Below, piece by piece: positions 53,402-62,178 of a DNA stretch of 64,000 bases (its first letter is position 1; each line of letters starts with the position of its first letter). The notes beneath the pieces are model-generated. The model was not told the DNA's origin. It searched no databases and saw nothing but the letters and a program-made list of their open reading frames with translations. Source of the DNA: Thiofilum sp. (GTDB taxonomy: Bacteria; Pseudomonadota; Gammaproteobacteria; Thiotrichales; Thiotrichaceae). Where the stretch lies: the NCBI RefSeq assembly GCF_016711335.1, contig NZ_JADJTF010000001.1, positions 3,782,001 to 3,846,000 of the forward strand, read 5' to 3'. Made by a program: the position numbers and the translations under genes.

Positions 53402-54349
53402 CTAAAGCTTTTGTAGTTCACGCAATACCTGATGCAATTCGGCGGGCAAAGGCGCTTCTAAACGATAGCGTCGCCCTGTCAAACGCAAAACAAACTCCAT
53501 GTGATTCGCATGTAAAAACATACGCTTTAAACCAAAAGCTTTCATTTCTCGATTGAGGGCGAAATCACCATAGCGATCATCCCCTAAAATCGGATGATCT
53601 AAATGCGCTAACTGCACCCGAATTTGATGCATACGTCCGGTTAGAATTTTGACATCCATGAGGGTCGCATTAGTCATAATGCGCTTAGGGGTGAAAATAC
53701 TCTCGGCTTCTTGCCCCTCGTCGTCATTGTCCATGACGCGCATTTTGTGACCCTTAGCCGCATTCTGCTCACGCATGAGGTTAGTGGTAATGTGTTGCAC
53801 ACCATCCTTCCACTGCCCTGATACTAAAGCTTGATAGCGTTTATCCACTTCGCCCTCACGCATTAAAGCATGCAGTTGAGTTAAGGCTTCACGCGATTTA
53901 GCCAGAGCTACTACCCCGCTAGTATCCCGATCAATACGGTGTACTAACTCGACATAGGGTAAATTGGGACGCAATTGGCGAAAACCCTCAATTAAGCCCA
54001 CATCGTGTCCCGAACCACTATGCACCGGAATACCTGCTGGTTTATTAATGCCAATGATTTGCTCATCTTCAAAAATGACCGCCCGCTCAATTTGCTGTAA
54101 TAAACTATGCGAGGCCAGCGACTTAGTATCCTCAGGGACTTCATCCTGTTTCACGGGAGGAATACGCACCACTTCACCTAAAGCTAATTTATGCTCCGGC
54201 TTGATGCGTCCCTTATCTACCCGCACTTCACCTTTACGAATAATGCGGTAAATGACACTTTTGGGAACATTTTTAAAATAGCGTAATAAAAAATTATCGA
54301 TACGCTGACCCGCTTCGTGCTCCGAAACGGTGTGATATTGAACGGCCAT
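53402..54349 (-). CDS. rluC: 23S rRNA pseudouridine synthase RluC
   Basis: A 315-residue RluA-family enzyme that modifies U955, U2504 and U2580 in E. coli 23S rRNA. The S4 domain lies in QRIDNFLLRYFKNVPKSVIYRII; the catalytic Asp is in LVHRIDRDTSGVVALAK. RMHQIRVQLAHLDHPILGDDRYG is a further conserved block. It is divergent from rne, as in E. coli where rluC and rne are neighbours. Confidence 0.95.
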   Translation of the reverse strand: MAVQYHTVSEHEAGQRIDNFLLRYFKNVPKSVIYRIIRKGEVRVDKGRIKPEHKLALGEVVRIPPVKQDEVPEDTKSLASHSLLQQIERAVIFEDEQIIGINKPAGIPVHSGSGHDVGLIEGFRQLRPNLPYVELVHRIDRDTSGVVALAKSREALTQLHALMREGEVDKRYQALVSGQWKDGVQHITTNLMREQNAAKGHKMRVMDNDDEGQEAESIFTPKRIMTNATLMDVKILTGRMHQIRVQLAHLDHPILGDDRYGDFALNREMKAFGLKRMFLHANHMEFVLRLTGRRYRLEAPLPAELHQVLRELQKL

Positions 54350-55045
54350 TGCCTCACCTAGAACAAAATAGAGTAGTCAACTAGGTTTTTACCTGAACGT
54401 GCACGTAATCCTAATTGAATGTAATTAGTCAAATTGATATATTCGCATAGGGTTCAAATCTGGCGACAAACTGTCATTAGATTTGCCAAGTAACCCATCC
54501 CTGCATGAGATGCAGGCATGATAGGGTTCATACCCAAACGATTCAATCAAATTCTTGATTAGAGTTTGATCGATCAGCGTAGACGATGCCAAGGTGAAAG
54601 TGTATTGGGTTAACAGACAATACTGCCGCTACGCTAGATCACTACTGTTTTATACGGGTCAGTTACCTGTATAAGGCGCAAGCAAGAACCGTAGTACCTG
54701 TACCTGCAACTTTTGTTTAGACAGGGTAGGCAAAACCGATTTTAGGTGAGAAGCCCATTGGCTTCTGACTAAGCAAGCTAATAAAACAGTTGTTTAACAA
54801 CAATTAAGCCACAAGCTTAACTATAACGTCGCCAAATAACTGAATTACTAGCCCTTCCTGTGATACAACCTTACAACTGAATAGCCTATGGAGCTTACAG
54901 CATAACTTCAACACTGTTTCAATCAGGCATAATCAACCACCTGAAAAACAAGGAAAAAGTTTAAAACCACTATTCATTAGTGGCTAAGGGTTAGTCCTAA
55001 ACCGGGGTGCTCTAACAGGTGCTACATAAACGAGATATGTAGTAC
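54350..55045 (+). promoter_or_regulatory. Long structured leader upstream of rne
   Basis: These 696 bases contain no gene but several hairpins on the rne strand: CCTGCAT-gag-ATGCAGG (54500-54516); AGCGTAG with CTACGCT (54576-54582, 54629-54635), which encloses GTATTG/CAATAC (54602-54607, 54618-54623); and TATACGGGT with ACCTGTATA (54651-54673). In enterobacteria the rne 5' UTR is cut by RNase E for autoregulation. The same job here is inferred; no sequence match to the E. coli stem-loops was established. rluC promoter elements also lie here. Confidence 0.5.
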
Positions 55046-58000
55046 ATGAAACGTATTTTAATTAATGCCACACAACCTGAAGAAATTCGGGTCGCCATGG
55101 TGGATGGTCAACGTCTATATGATCTAGACATTGAACACACCTTTAAAGCCCAGAAAAAAGCTAATATTTACAAAGGTGTCATTACCCGCATCGAACCCAG
55201 TTTAGAAGCTGCCTTTGTTAACTATGGCGCTCAACGTCATGGTTTCTTATCATTCCGCGAAGTCGCCAAAGAGTATTATCACCCTAGTGCTAATGCGACC
55301 AATGGTCGCGCTAATATTAAAGATGTATTACGCGAAGGACAGGAGATTCTTGTTCAAGTCGATAAAGAAGAACGGGGTAATAAAGGTGCAGCGCTCACCA
55401 CGCATATTAGCCTCGCAGGACGCTATTTAGTATTAATGCCCAACAACCCTAAAGCCGGTGGTGTATCGCGCCGTATTGAAGGCGAAGATCGGCAACAAAT
55501 TAAACAAACCCTGTCTGATTTAGATATTCCCGATAATATGGGTGCGATTGTACGCACTGCTGGGGTAGACCGTGAATTAGAAGAATTACAATGGGATTTG
55601 GACTACCTCAAAACCTTATGGGAAGCGATTATTTACGCCTATAATCATCATCCCGCCCCCACCCTGTTATACCAAGAAAGCAATGTCATTATTCGCGCTT
55701 TACGTGACTATTTCCGGCGCGATATTGGCGAGATCGTGATTGATAATTCTGCGGTTTATAAACAAGCTCATGATTTTATGCAGGCAGTTATGCCGCAGAA
55801 TCTGCGCAAATTAAAGCACTACAAAGAATCCACTCCGCTCTTTAGCCGTTATCAAGTGGAGCATCAAATTGAAACGGCATTCCAACGCTCTGTGAATTTA
55901 CCTTCTGGTGGCGCCATTGTTATAGACCACACCGAAGCGCTGGTGTCGATTGATATTAACTCGGCTCGCTCTACTAAAGGTCAGGATATTGAAGAAACCG
56001 CGCTCAATACCAATCTAGAAGCGGCTGATGAAATCGCGCGTCAATTACGCTTACGTGATTTAGGCGGTCTTATTGTCATTGACTTCATCGATATGCTACC
56101 TAGCAAACATCAGCGCGAAGTCGAACGCCGCCTACGTGATGCGCTCAAAGTAGATCGTGCACGGGTACAAGTGGGGCGCATTTCACGCTTTGGCTTGCTG
56201 GAAATGTCACGTCAACGGCTGCGTCCGTCATTGGGGGAATCGAGTCAATTAGTCTGCCCACGCTGTGAAGGTCACGGTCATATTCGCAATACCGACTCTC
56301 TGGCTCTATCGATTCTGCGCCTGATGGAAGAAGAGTCGATGAAGGAAATGACCGGACATGTGATTGTACAAGCACCTGTTCCAGTGGCTACTTTCTTGCT
56401 CAATGAAAAACGCGAAGCGATTAGCAGTATTCAACAACGACGCGATATTACTTTAACTATCGTACCTAATCCGCATTTAGATACACCTCACTATGAAATT
56501 ATTCGTATTCGTAGTGATGAGATGGAGTCCATTGGCCCCAGTTACGAGCATATTCAAAATACCCCTCATACCACTGATGATGCCCGTAATGACACTAAGG
56601 TCGTACAGCAACCTATTGATATTCCAGTAGTAGGTAATGTGGTTCCAACTCAACCTGCGCCTCAAGGTCGTCGTGTCGCTGATGAGCCTTTAGTGGCAGA
56701 GCGTGGAACCAGTTTGATTCGGCGTATTCTAGGTAACTTATTTGGTACAGAGCCGCTACACTTAGAACCCACTCGGCAACGTGATGAGCGCAAAAACCGC
56801 GATGAGCGCCGTCAACGTAAAGCGGTTATTGATACCGATAGTTTTGAAGCTGAAGCAGTTACTAGACCTAAACACTCCGCGCGTGATTTGGATGAAGAGC
56901 TAGACGATCTGTATAACGATCCAGTAGAAGTAGATAACGATGCTGAAGAGCTGGAAGACGAAGTACCTATGCGTGCTGCGCGTCCTACTCGCCATGAGCG
57001 CAATGGTCGTCAACAACGTCGAGGTCGGGATAAGGAGCGCGTTGAACCTCGCAAAGTAGAGGCTGAGCTAGAGGAAACTTATAGTGTAGAGCCAGAGGTA
57101 GCGGATGAGGCTCCGGTAGAAATCACCCTACCTGCACCGCGTGAGACTAATGGTAATAATAACTTACGCGGAGGCCGAGGGCGTAATCGCCGTCGGGGTC
57201 GACGGGATGAGGTGGACACTGAGCTTGAAGTGGCTGTGGACAGTGTGGAGCTGGTTACAATCTCAACTCAAGAGGAAGTAGAGTCTGCCGTAAGCACTAC
57301 CAGTACGGAATCAGACATTGAGACTGAAACCGAAACTCCAAACGAACCCTCTAGCTTTGTGCCACGCAATGGTCATAACCGCCGCCGCTCACAACGCCAC
57401 CGTAGTCGTCGTGAAGCTCGTCCAGAACGCGGTGCGCCCATTATCGATGAGGATGGTAATGTACCTGCTTGGGCGTTAGAGGAGGCGAGTGAAACGTCTG
57501 AATTGGCGACTAGCAGTGACTTTGATCCAGCCCCTGAATACCCTAGCTATGAGCCGGAATTAGTGTTCGATGAGGCAGTACAAGCTCAAGCCACTGATAA
57601 TGCGCTAGAACACGTTATCGTTGATCTGGTGCAACCCTCTAGCTCATCAATTGACGCTGAGCAGGAGTCAATCACCTTCACGCTAGATACCACTGTAGAA
57701 GACACTCCGGTTTTTGAGAGTCAGGCGGATTTATTTGATGATCTAGTAGCCACCACCCCTGCCAGTGAGGATAAAGAGGTTAAATTAGCCGCTTTAGTAG
57801 CTCCCACGCCAGAAATCACTGTCTTAGATCCTACCCGTGATTTATTGGCGATTACTGCTGAGACTGTGGAGCAAGTAGCTGCCGAGGTTGAAGCTCATGA
57901 GCTAGAAACTCATGAACTAGAAACTGTCAGTGTTACTACTACCTTAGTTAGTGTTGAAGTTGAAGTTGAAGAGACTGTTACCACAACAGCCCTCAACAAC

Positions 58001-58339
58001 TCGACCGAGTTGAGCCAAATCGAGCCGGAGGCTGATGCTAGTAACCCACTACCTAGCATCTCTACGGAACCGGTTGTAACCACTACTGATACAGTGCCAA
58101 CAACCGAGGGAGCTAACGATCACGCCATAGTCAATGGCAGTCCAGCACTTGATTTAGGTACGGAGTCTGACGATAGCATCACCGTTAACGGTCATGACCC
58201 AGTAGCGACTGAACTGCAAACTAATGAGTCCAAAGGGTTCACCGAAGAACCACTGAAGCAAACGGAAGAAACGCCTGCTCCTATACCAGTAGCTCCTATT
58301 AAGAAGCTACCGTCTTGGATGCATCAACCTCTTGAGTAA
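55046..58339 (+). CDS. rne: Ribonuclease E
   Basis: The endonuclease core of the RNA degradosome, 1097 residues. S1 domain ANIYKGVITRIEPSLEAAFVNYG; 5' sensor and RNase H-like parts; catalytic segment VSIDINSARSTKG (Asp) and GGLIVIDFIDML (Asp); zinc link CPRCEGHGH. The C-terminal half (about 530-1097) is disordered: Arg-rich tracts (RGGRGRNRRRGRR) and acidic stretches, typical of the scaffold. It ends PSWMHQPLE. Scaffold length is close to that of E. coli (1061). Confidence 0.97.
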   Translation: MKRILINATQPEEIRVAMVDGQRLYDLDIEHTFKAQKKANIYKGVITRIEPSLEAAFVNYGAQRHGFLSFREVAKEYYHPSANATNGRANIKDVLREGQEILVQVDKEERGNKGAALTTHISLAGRYLVLMPNNPKAGGVSRRIEGEDRQQIKQTLSDLDIPDNMGAIVRTAGVDRELEELQWDLDYLKTLWEAIIYAYNHHPAPTLLYQESNVIIRALRDYFRRDIGEIVIDNSAVYKQAHDFMQAVMPQNLRKLKHYKESTPLFSRYQVEHQIETAFQRSVNLPSGGAIVIDHTEALVSIDINSARSTKGQDIEETALNTNLEAADEIARQLRLRDLGGLIVIDFIDMLPSKHQREVERRLRDALKVDRARVQVGRISRFGLLEMSRQRLRPSLGESSQLVCPRCEGHGHIRNTDSLALSILRLMEEESMKEMTGHVIVQAPVPVATFLLNEKREAISSIQQRRDITLTIVPNPHLDTPHYEIIRIRSDEMESIGPSYEHIQNTPHTTDDARNDTKVVQQPIDIPVVGNVVPTQPAPQGRRVADEPLVAERGTSLIRRILGNLFGTEPLHLEPTRQRDERKNRDERRQRKAVIDTDSFEAEAVTRPKHSARDLDEELDDLYNDPVEVDNDAEELEDEVPMRAARPTRHERNGRQQRRGRDKERVEPRKVEAELEETYSVEPEVADEAPVEITLPAPRETNGNNNLRGGRGRNRRRGRRDEVDTELEVAVDSVELVTISTQEEVESAVSTTSTESDIETETETPNEPSSFVPRNGHNRRRSQRHRSRREARPERGAPIIDEDGNVPAWALEEASETSELATSSDFDPAPEYPSYEPELVFDEAVQAQATDNALEHVIVDLVQPSSSSIDAEQESITFTLDTTVEDTPVFESQADLFDDLVATTPASEDKEVKLAALVAPTPEITVLDPTRDLLAITAETVEQVAAEVEAHELETHELETVSVTTTLVSVEVEVEETVTTTALNNSTELSQIEPEADASNPLPSISTEPVVTTTDTVPTTEGANDHAIVNGSPALDLGTESDDSITVNGHDPVATELQTNESKGFTEEPLKQTEETPAPIPVAPIKKLPSWMHQPLE

Positions 58340-58359
58340 ATCTTAACTACTCAAACTGA

Positions 58360-58387
58360 CTTGGTTGGGCTTTAACGCCCAGCCAAG
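58360..58387. terminator. Hairpin between convergent rne and phosphatase genes
   Basis: CTTGGTTGGGC pairs with GCCCAGCCAAG (10 pairs, one G-T) around 6 bases; it overlaps the 3' end of the phosphatase gene. T tract poor. Confidence 0.55.
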
Positions 58388-58866
58388 TTGAGGCGCTGTT
58401 CAATATCCGCGAGTAATCCCTCGGTTGCCTCCTCAATCAAATCTAATACCCGCTCAAATCCATTTTCCCCACCGTAATAGGGATCAGGCACTTCAGCAAA
58501 TTCAGGGAGTTGAGGAGCAAAACTTAATAACAGCCGCAACTTTGCTTTGTACATAGCAGGGATAGTACGCTGTAAATATTGCAGATTATGCATATCCATA
58601 GCTAACACATAATCAAACTCAGCAAAATCTAACTCATTCACCAAACGGGCGCGTTGTTCTGATAAATCAATACCGCGTCGTAATGCTGCCTGTTGCGAGC
58701 GCTTATCCGGTGGGCTACCTGTGTGGTAGGCATGCGTACCTGCTGAATCGACAAAAACATAGTGTTGCCAGCCACGCTGCACTAATTTCGCCTCTAGTAC
58801 GCCTTGAGCGGTGGGGGAGCGACAAATATTGCCCATGCAGACCATAAGCACTTTAATTTTAGCCAT
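58372..58866 (-). CDS. Low-molecular-weight protein tyrosine phosphatase
   Basis: A 164-residue cytoplasmic phosphatase. Active loop VCMGNICRSPTAQG with Cys10 and Arg16; the general acid is in VPDPYYGGENGF. The frame extends to 58959, but homologs begin with MAKIKVLMVC at 58866, with GGAGAA before it. Targets unknown; no exopolysaccharide kinase lies nearby. Confidence 0.93.
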   Translation of the reverse strand: MAKIKVLMVCMGNICRSPTAQGVLEAKLVQRGWQHYVFVDSAGTHAYHTGSPPDKRSQQAALRRGIDLSEQRARLVNELDFAEFDYVLAMDMHNLQYLQRTIPAMYKAKLRLLLSFAPQLPEFAEVPDPYYGGENGFERVLDLIEEATEGLLADIEQRLNLAGR

Positions 58867-59079
58867 TGTGTTCTCCAAGCTGAGATTCCAATAGGATCTT
58901 AAACGCTCAATTATACTCGGAATACTCAGGGAAGGCTCTGTTCCCCTAACATTTAACACTAACAGTGTGTGTTAATAATTTTTTACGCAAGGGCTTGCAC
59001 TTTGCTCATAAATTGCGTTCAATGAAGGGCTAAATAAAACTAATATCCAATAATTTTACTATATTAATAAGGGCTTACT

Positions 59080-60087
59080 ATGAAACAGGTTATCCTATCG
59101 CTGGGGGTCGTAGCGAGTTTATCTGCCTGCACTGTTGTTCCTGTTCCCGTCGCAGTTATTCAACCTAAATCCACTACCACCGTAGCACACTATCCCGCTT
59201 TACCCAATACCTTACCCGTGGCTTATCATCCGAATTATGCACCGAGTCCAACACTAAATAGAGCCGTTGTGCGCCCACAAACAACCGCGCCAAAACCTAT
59301 CACTGCACCCATCGCTCGCGTGTATCAACCGACCGTATTACCCCAAACCTCTGTGCAAGATTTAAGCGCTATTGCTGAGAAAATTTATCTTAATGAAACC
59401 GCTGGCGATAGACAAAAATTAGTCCGTTGGCACAATGGCGGTAATTACGCTGTTTTAGGTATCGGTCATTTCACATGGTATCCCAATAACCATCAAGTCT
59501 ATAAGCAAAATGATACCTTTCCAGAATTACTGCACTATATGCAAATGCGCGGGGTAACATTACCTGCTTGGCTGGCAAAGCGTCCCGCACGCGGTGGTCC
59601 TTGGAAAAATCGTAGCGAATTTGACAGCGCCCTTAATGATGCTCAAATGCTTGAGTTACAAGCCTTTTTAGCTAGGACTAAAAACCTTCAAGCCAATTTT
59701 ATGTTAGACCATTTAAAACAAGCTCGTCCTGAGCTATTGAGTCAGTTTAATACACATGAACAAGCGATTATTAATCAAAACTATCAGACTTTAATCAAAA
59801 CCCCTGAGGGTTTATACGTTTTACTCGATTATTTAAGCTTTAAGGGGGATGGCTTAAATCCTAATGATCGTTACCGTAATCAAGGCTGGGGTTTAGCCCA
59901 TGTATTACTCACTATGCAGCCGACTACGGCGGGTGCGAGAGCCTTAGAAGCCTTCCGTTTAGCCGCTGAAGATGTCTTGCTACAACGCATTGCTAATGCT
60001 CCCCTAGAGCGACGTGAAGCACGCTTTTTAAATAGCTGGCGGGCGCGTTTAAATACCTATCAAGCGAATACTTTAGCAAGACTTTAA
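59080..60087 (+). CDS. Hypothetical lipoprotein with proline-rich linker
   Basis: A 335-residue lipoprotein: MKQVILSLGVVASLSAC is a signal with lipobox LSAC (Cys17). A Pro/Thr/Ala-rich spacer of about 75 residues follows. The folded part starts at DLSAIAEKIYLNETAGDRQ and has KLVRWHNGGNYAVLGIGHFTWYP, rich in conserved-looking aromatic and His residues, and WGLAHVLLTMQP. The fold is not recognised; the GIGHFTWYP segment recalls lysozyme-like cell-wall enzymes only loosely. Ends with a strong terminator. Confidence 0.7.
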   Translation: MKQVILSLGVVASLSACTVVPVPVAVIQPKSTTTVAHYPALPNTLPVAYHPNYAPSPTLNRAVVRPQTTAPKPITAPIARVYQPTVLPQTSVQDLSAIAEKIYLNETAGDRQKLVRWHNGGNYAVLGIGHFTWYPNNHQVYKQNDTFPELLHYMQMRGVTLPAWLAKRPARGGPWKNRSEFDSALNDAQMLELQAFLARTKNLQANFMLDHLKQARPELLSQFNTHEQAIINQNYQTLIKTPEGLYVLLDYLSFKGDGLNPNDRYRNQGWGLAHVLLTMQPTTAGARALEAFRLAAEDVLLQRIANAPLERREARFLNSWRARLNTYQANTLARL

Positions 60088-60106
60088 GCTAGTGTTTTTG
60101 AGCCAC

Positions 60107-60149
60107 GACTTCCTTTATCCTCATTAAGCCATAAAGGAAGTCTTTTTTT
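60107..60149 (+). terminator. Rho-independent terminator of the lipoprotein gene
   Basis: GACTTCCTTTAT pairs perfectly with ATAAAGGAAGTC (12 bp), 12-base loop, followed by seven T. Confidence 0.92.
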
Positions 60150-60207
60150 ATATCGAAGCAGGGATCAAACTCATTCTGTCACTGAATGAACTTAACCGCT
60201 TAAAGGC

Positions 60208-61821
60208 TTAGCTATTTCGCCCTGCAAGTGGACCTGCATTACGAATCGCTTCACTCGTACCTTCTGCATACTTTTTGAAGTTTTCGTGGAAAGAGCTCGC
60301 TAATTGCGTAGCCTTTGCTTCATAAGCGGCTTTATCTTCCCAAGTTGAAGATGGATCTAATACTTCAGTGGGTACATTTGGGCATTCAGTGGGCACACTC
60401 AGACCAAAAATAGGATCAACCTTCATAGCGACATGCTCTAGATCGCCATTCAGAGCAGCATTTAACATGGCACGGGTATGACTAATCTTCATACGCTTAC
60501 CCACACCATAAGCCCCCCCACTCCAACCCGTATTCAATAACCAACAAGACACACCGTGCTCATTGATTTTCTTACCTAATAGACCCGCATATACCGAAGG
60601 ATGTAAGGCCATAAAAGGCGCACCGAAACAAGTACTAAAGGTGGCGGTAGGCTCAGTAACCCCTTTTTCAGTACCCGCTACTTTAGCTGTATAGCCTGAC
60701 ATGAAGTGATACATCGCTTGCTCAGTGCTGAGTTTAGCAATCGGAGGTAAGACCCCAAACGCATCACAGGTCAACATAATAATATGCTTAGGATGACCCG
60801 CTTTACCCGGATATAAAGCATTCGGAACTTGAGTCACAGGGTAACTAGAGCGAGTGTTTTCGGTAATACTGCCATCAAACAAATCGAGCTTACGGGTCAC
60901 TTCATCCATCACCACATTTTCGAGTACTGTGCCAAAAGTATGTGTGGTTTTATGAATCATAGGCTCTTGCTCTTGCGACAGATTAATAACCTTCGCATAG
61001 CAACCACCTTCAATATTAAATACGCCCTGATCGCTCCAACCGTGCTCATCATCACCAATTAATTGGCGCTCTGGATCGGCTGAGAGTGTGGTTTTACCTG
61101 TACCGGACAGACCAAAGAGTACCGCTACATCGCCCTCTTTGCCGACATTTGCCGAGGAGTGCATGGACATAATGCCCTGACGTGGCAGCACATAATTCAT
61201 CACTGAGAAGATCGATTTCTTAATTTCGCCTGCATAGTGTGTACCACCAATGAGGACTAAACGCTGCTTGAAATTAATAATCACAAAGGTACCTGAATTA
61301 GTACCATGCACCGCAGGATCAGCTTGCATTTCAGGTACATGTAAGACGGTAAAGCGCGGCTCTGCCACCCCTAACTCACGTCCCAACTCGTTAGGGCGAA
61401 TAAACATATTTTGTGCAAATAACGCATGCCATGCTGTTTGAGTAATGACACGAATCGGTAACTCTGAACTAGGATCAGCACCCGCTAGTAAATCCTGCAC
61501 ATAAACACTTTTACCTTTTAAAAAGGTTTGGGCATCGGCTAGTAGGCGCTCAAAATGAGCTTCTTTCATGCCCTTATTCACATCGCCCCACCAGATATAG
61601 TCGCGGCTGGTATCCTCTTCAACAGTAAACTTTTCTTTCGGTGCACGTCCGGTAAAAGTGCCAGTATAAGCCACTATCGAACCGCCCTCGGCTACTTGGA
61701 CTTCACCATTACGCACAGCGGATTCATAGAGGACTGGAGCAGTTTGATTCCAGTGGATGGCAGATAACTCACCTAAACCTAAAGTTTCTGCTAAATAGGT
61801 AGCGATTGTGTTCATTGTCAT
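60208..61821 (-). CDS. pckA: Phosphoenolpyruvate carboxykinase (ATP)
   Basis: Gluconeogenic enzyme that converts oxaloacetate and ATP to phosphoenolpyruvate, CO2 and ADP. Kinase-type P-loop GLSGTGKTTLS; metal/substrate residues in IGDDEHGWSDQGVFNIEGGCY; ITENTRSSYP. About 537 residues, as usual. Start: the frame opens at 61845; ATG at 61821 has a purine run (GGA) five bases upstream and matches homolog length; ATG 61815 is also possible. Monocistronic. Confidence 0.95.
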   Translation of the reverse strand: MTMNTIATYLAETLGLGELSAIHWNQTAPVLYESAVRNGEVQVAEGGSIVAYTGTFTGRAPKEKFTVEEDTSRDYIWWGDVNKGMKEAHFERLLADAQTFLKGKSVYVQDLLAGADPSSELPIRVITQTAWHALFAQNMFIRPNELGRELGVAEPRFTVLHVPEMQADPAVHGTNSGTFVIINFKQRLVLIGGTHYAGEIKKSIFSVMNYVLPRQGIMSMHSSANVGKEGDVAVLFGLSGTGKTTLSADPERQLIGDDEHGWSDQGVFNIEGGCYAKVINLSQEQEPMIHKTTHTFGTVLENVVMDEVTRKLDLFDGSITENTRSSYPVTQVPNALYPGKAGHPKHIIMLTCDAFGVLPPIAKLSTEQAMYHFMSGYTAKVAGTEKGVTEPTATFSTCFGAPFMALHPSVYAGLLGKKINEHGVSCWLLNTGWSGGAYGVGKRMKISHTRAMLNAALNGDLEHVAMKVDPIFGLSVPTECPNVPTEVLDPSSTWEDKAAYEAKATQLASSFHENFKKYAEGTSEAIRNAGPLAGRNS

Positions 61822-61860
61822 AGTCCGGTTCGTTCCATGTTGCACTTAAGCTTAGATAAG

Positions 61861-61972
61861 TGTCGACATATTTAAAAGTGGCGTTGTAAAGACCTGCATT
61901 ATAGTCATTAAAAAGCCAGATTCAAACGTATTCAACCAGCAATTTTGCTATCCCTTTGGAATATTGTCGACA
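61861..61972. promoter_or_regulatory. Two TGTCGACA palindromes upstream of pckA
   Basis: TGTCGACA at 61861-61868 and 61965-61972, 104 bases (about ten helical turns) apart, each followed by TA. The spacing would suit a repressor loop. The same core occurs before aceK at 26727. The remaining interval up to 62178 shows no gene; it also must hold the kinase promoter. Confidence 0.35.
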
Positions 61973-62178
61973 TAGCAGGTTTACGCCCTAGTAAAGTGCA
62001 TACTGGTACAGTAACTTGAAACATTTATAGACACCCTTTGCATAAAAACGCAGCTAAATCAATACGTACTATTACTCTAAAAATACTTATCAAACAGTAC
62101 GCTATCAATTGCGTTAAGGGCTTGTTTACTGCTATTAGTACTATGAACAATCAACACGTTATTGAGGGATGCAATAGC

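Noticed and set aside
54430..54480. GGTTCAAATCT, resembling a tRNA T-arm
   Set aside because: No acceptor or anticodon stem could be formed around it.
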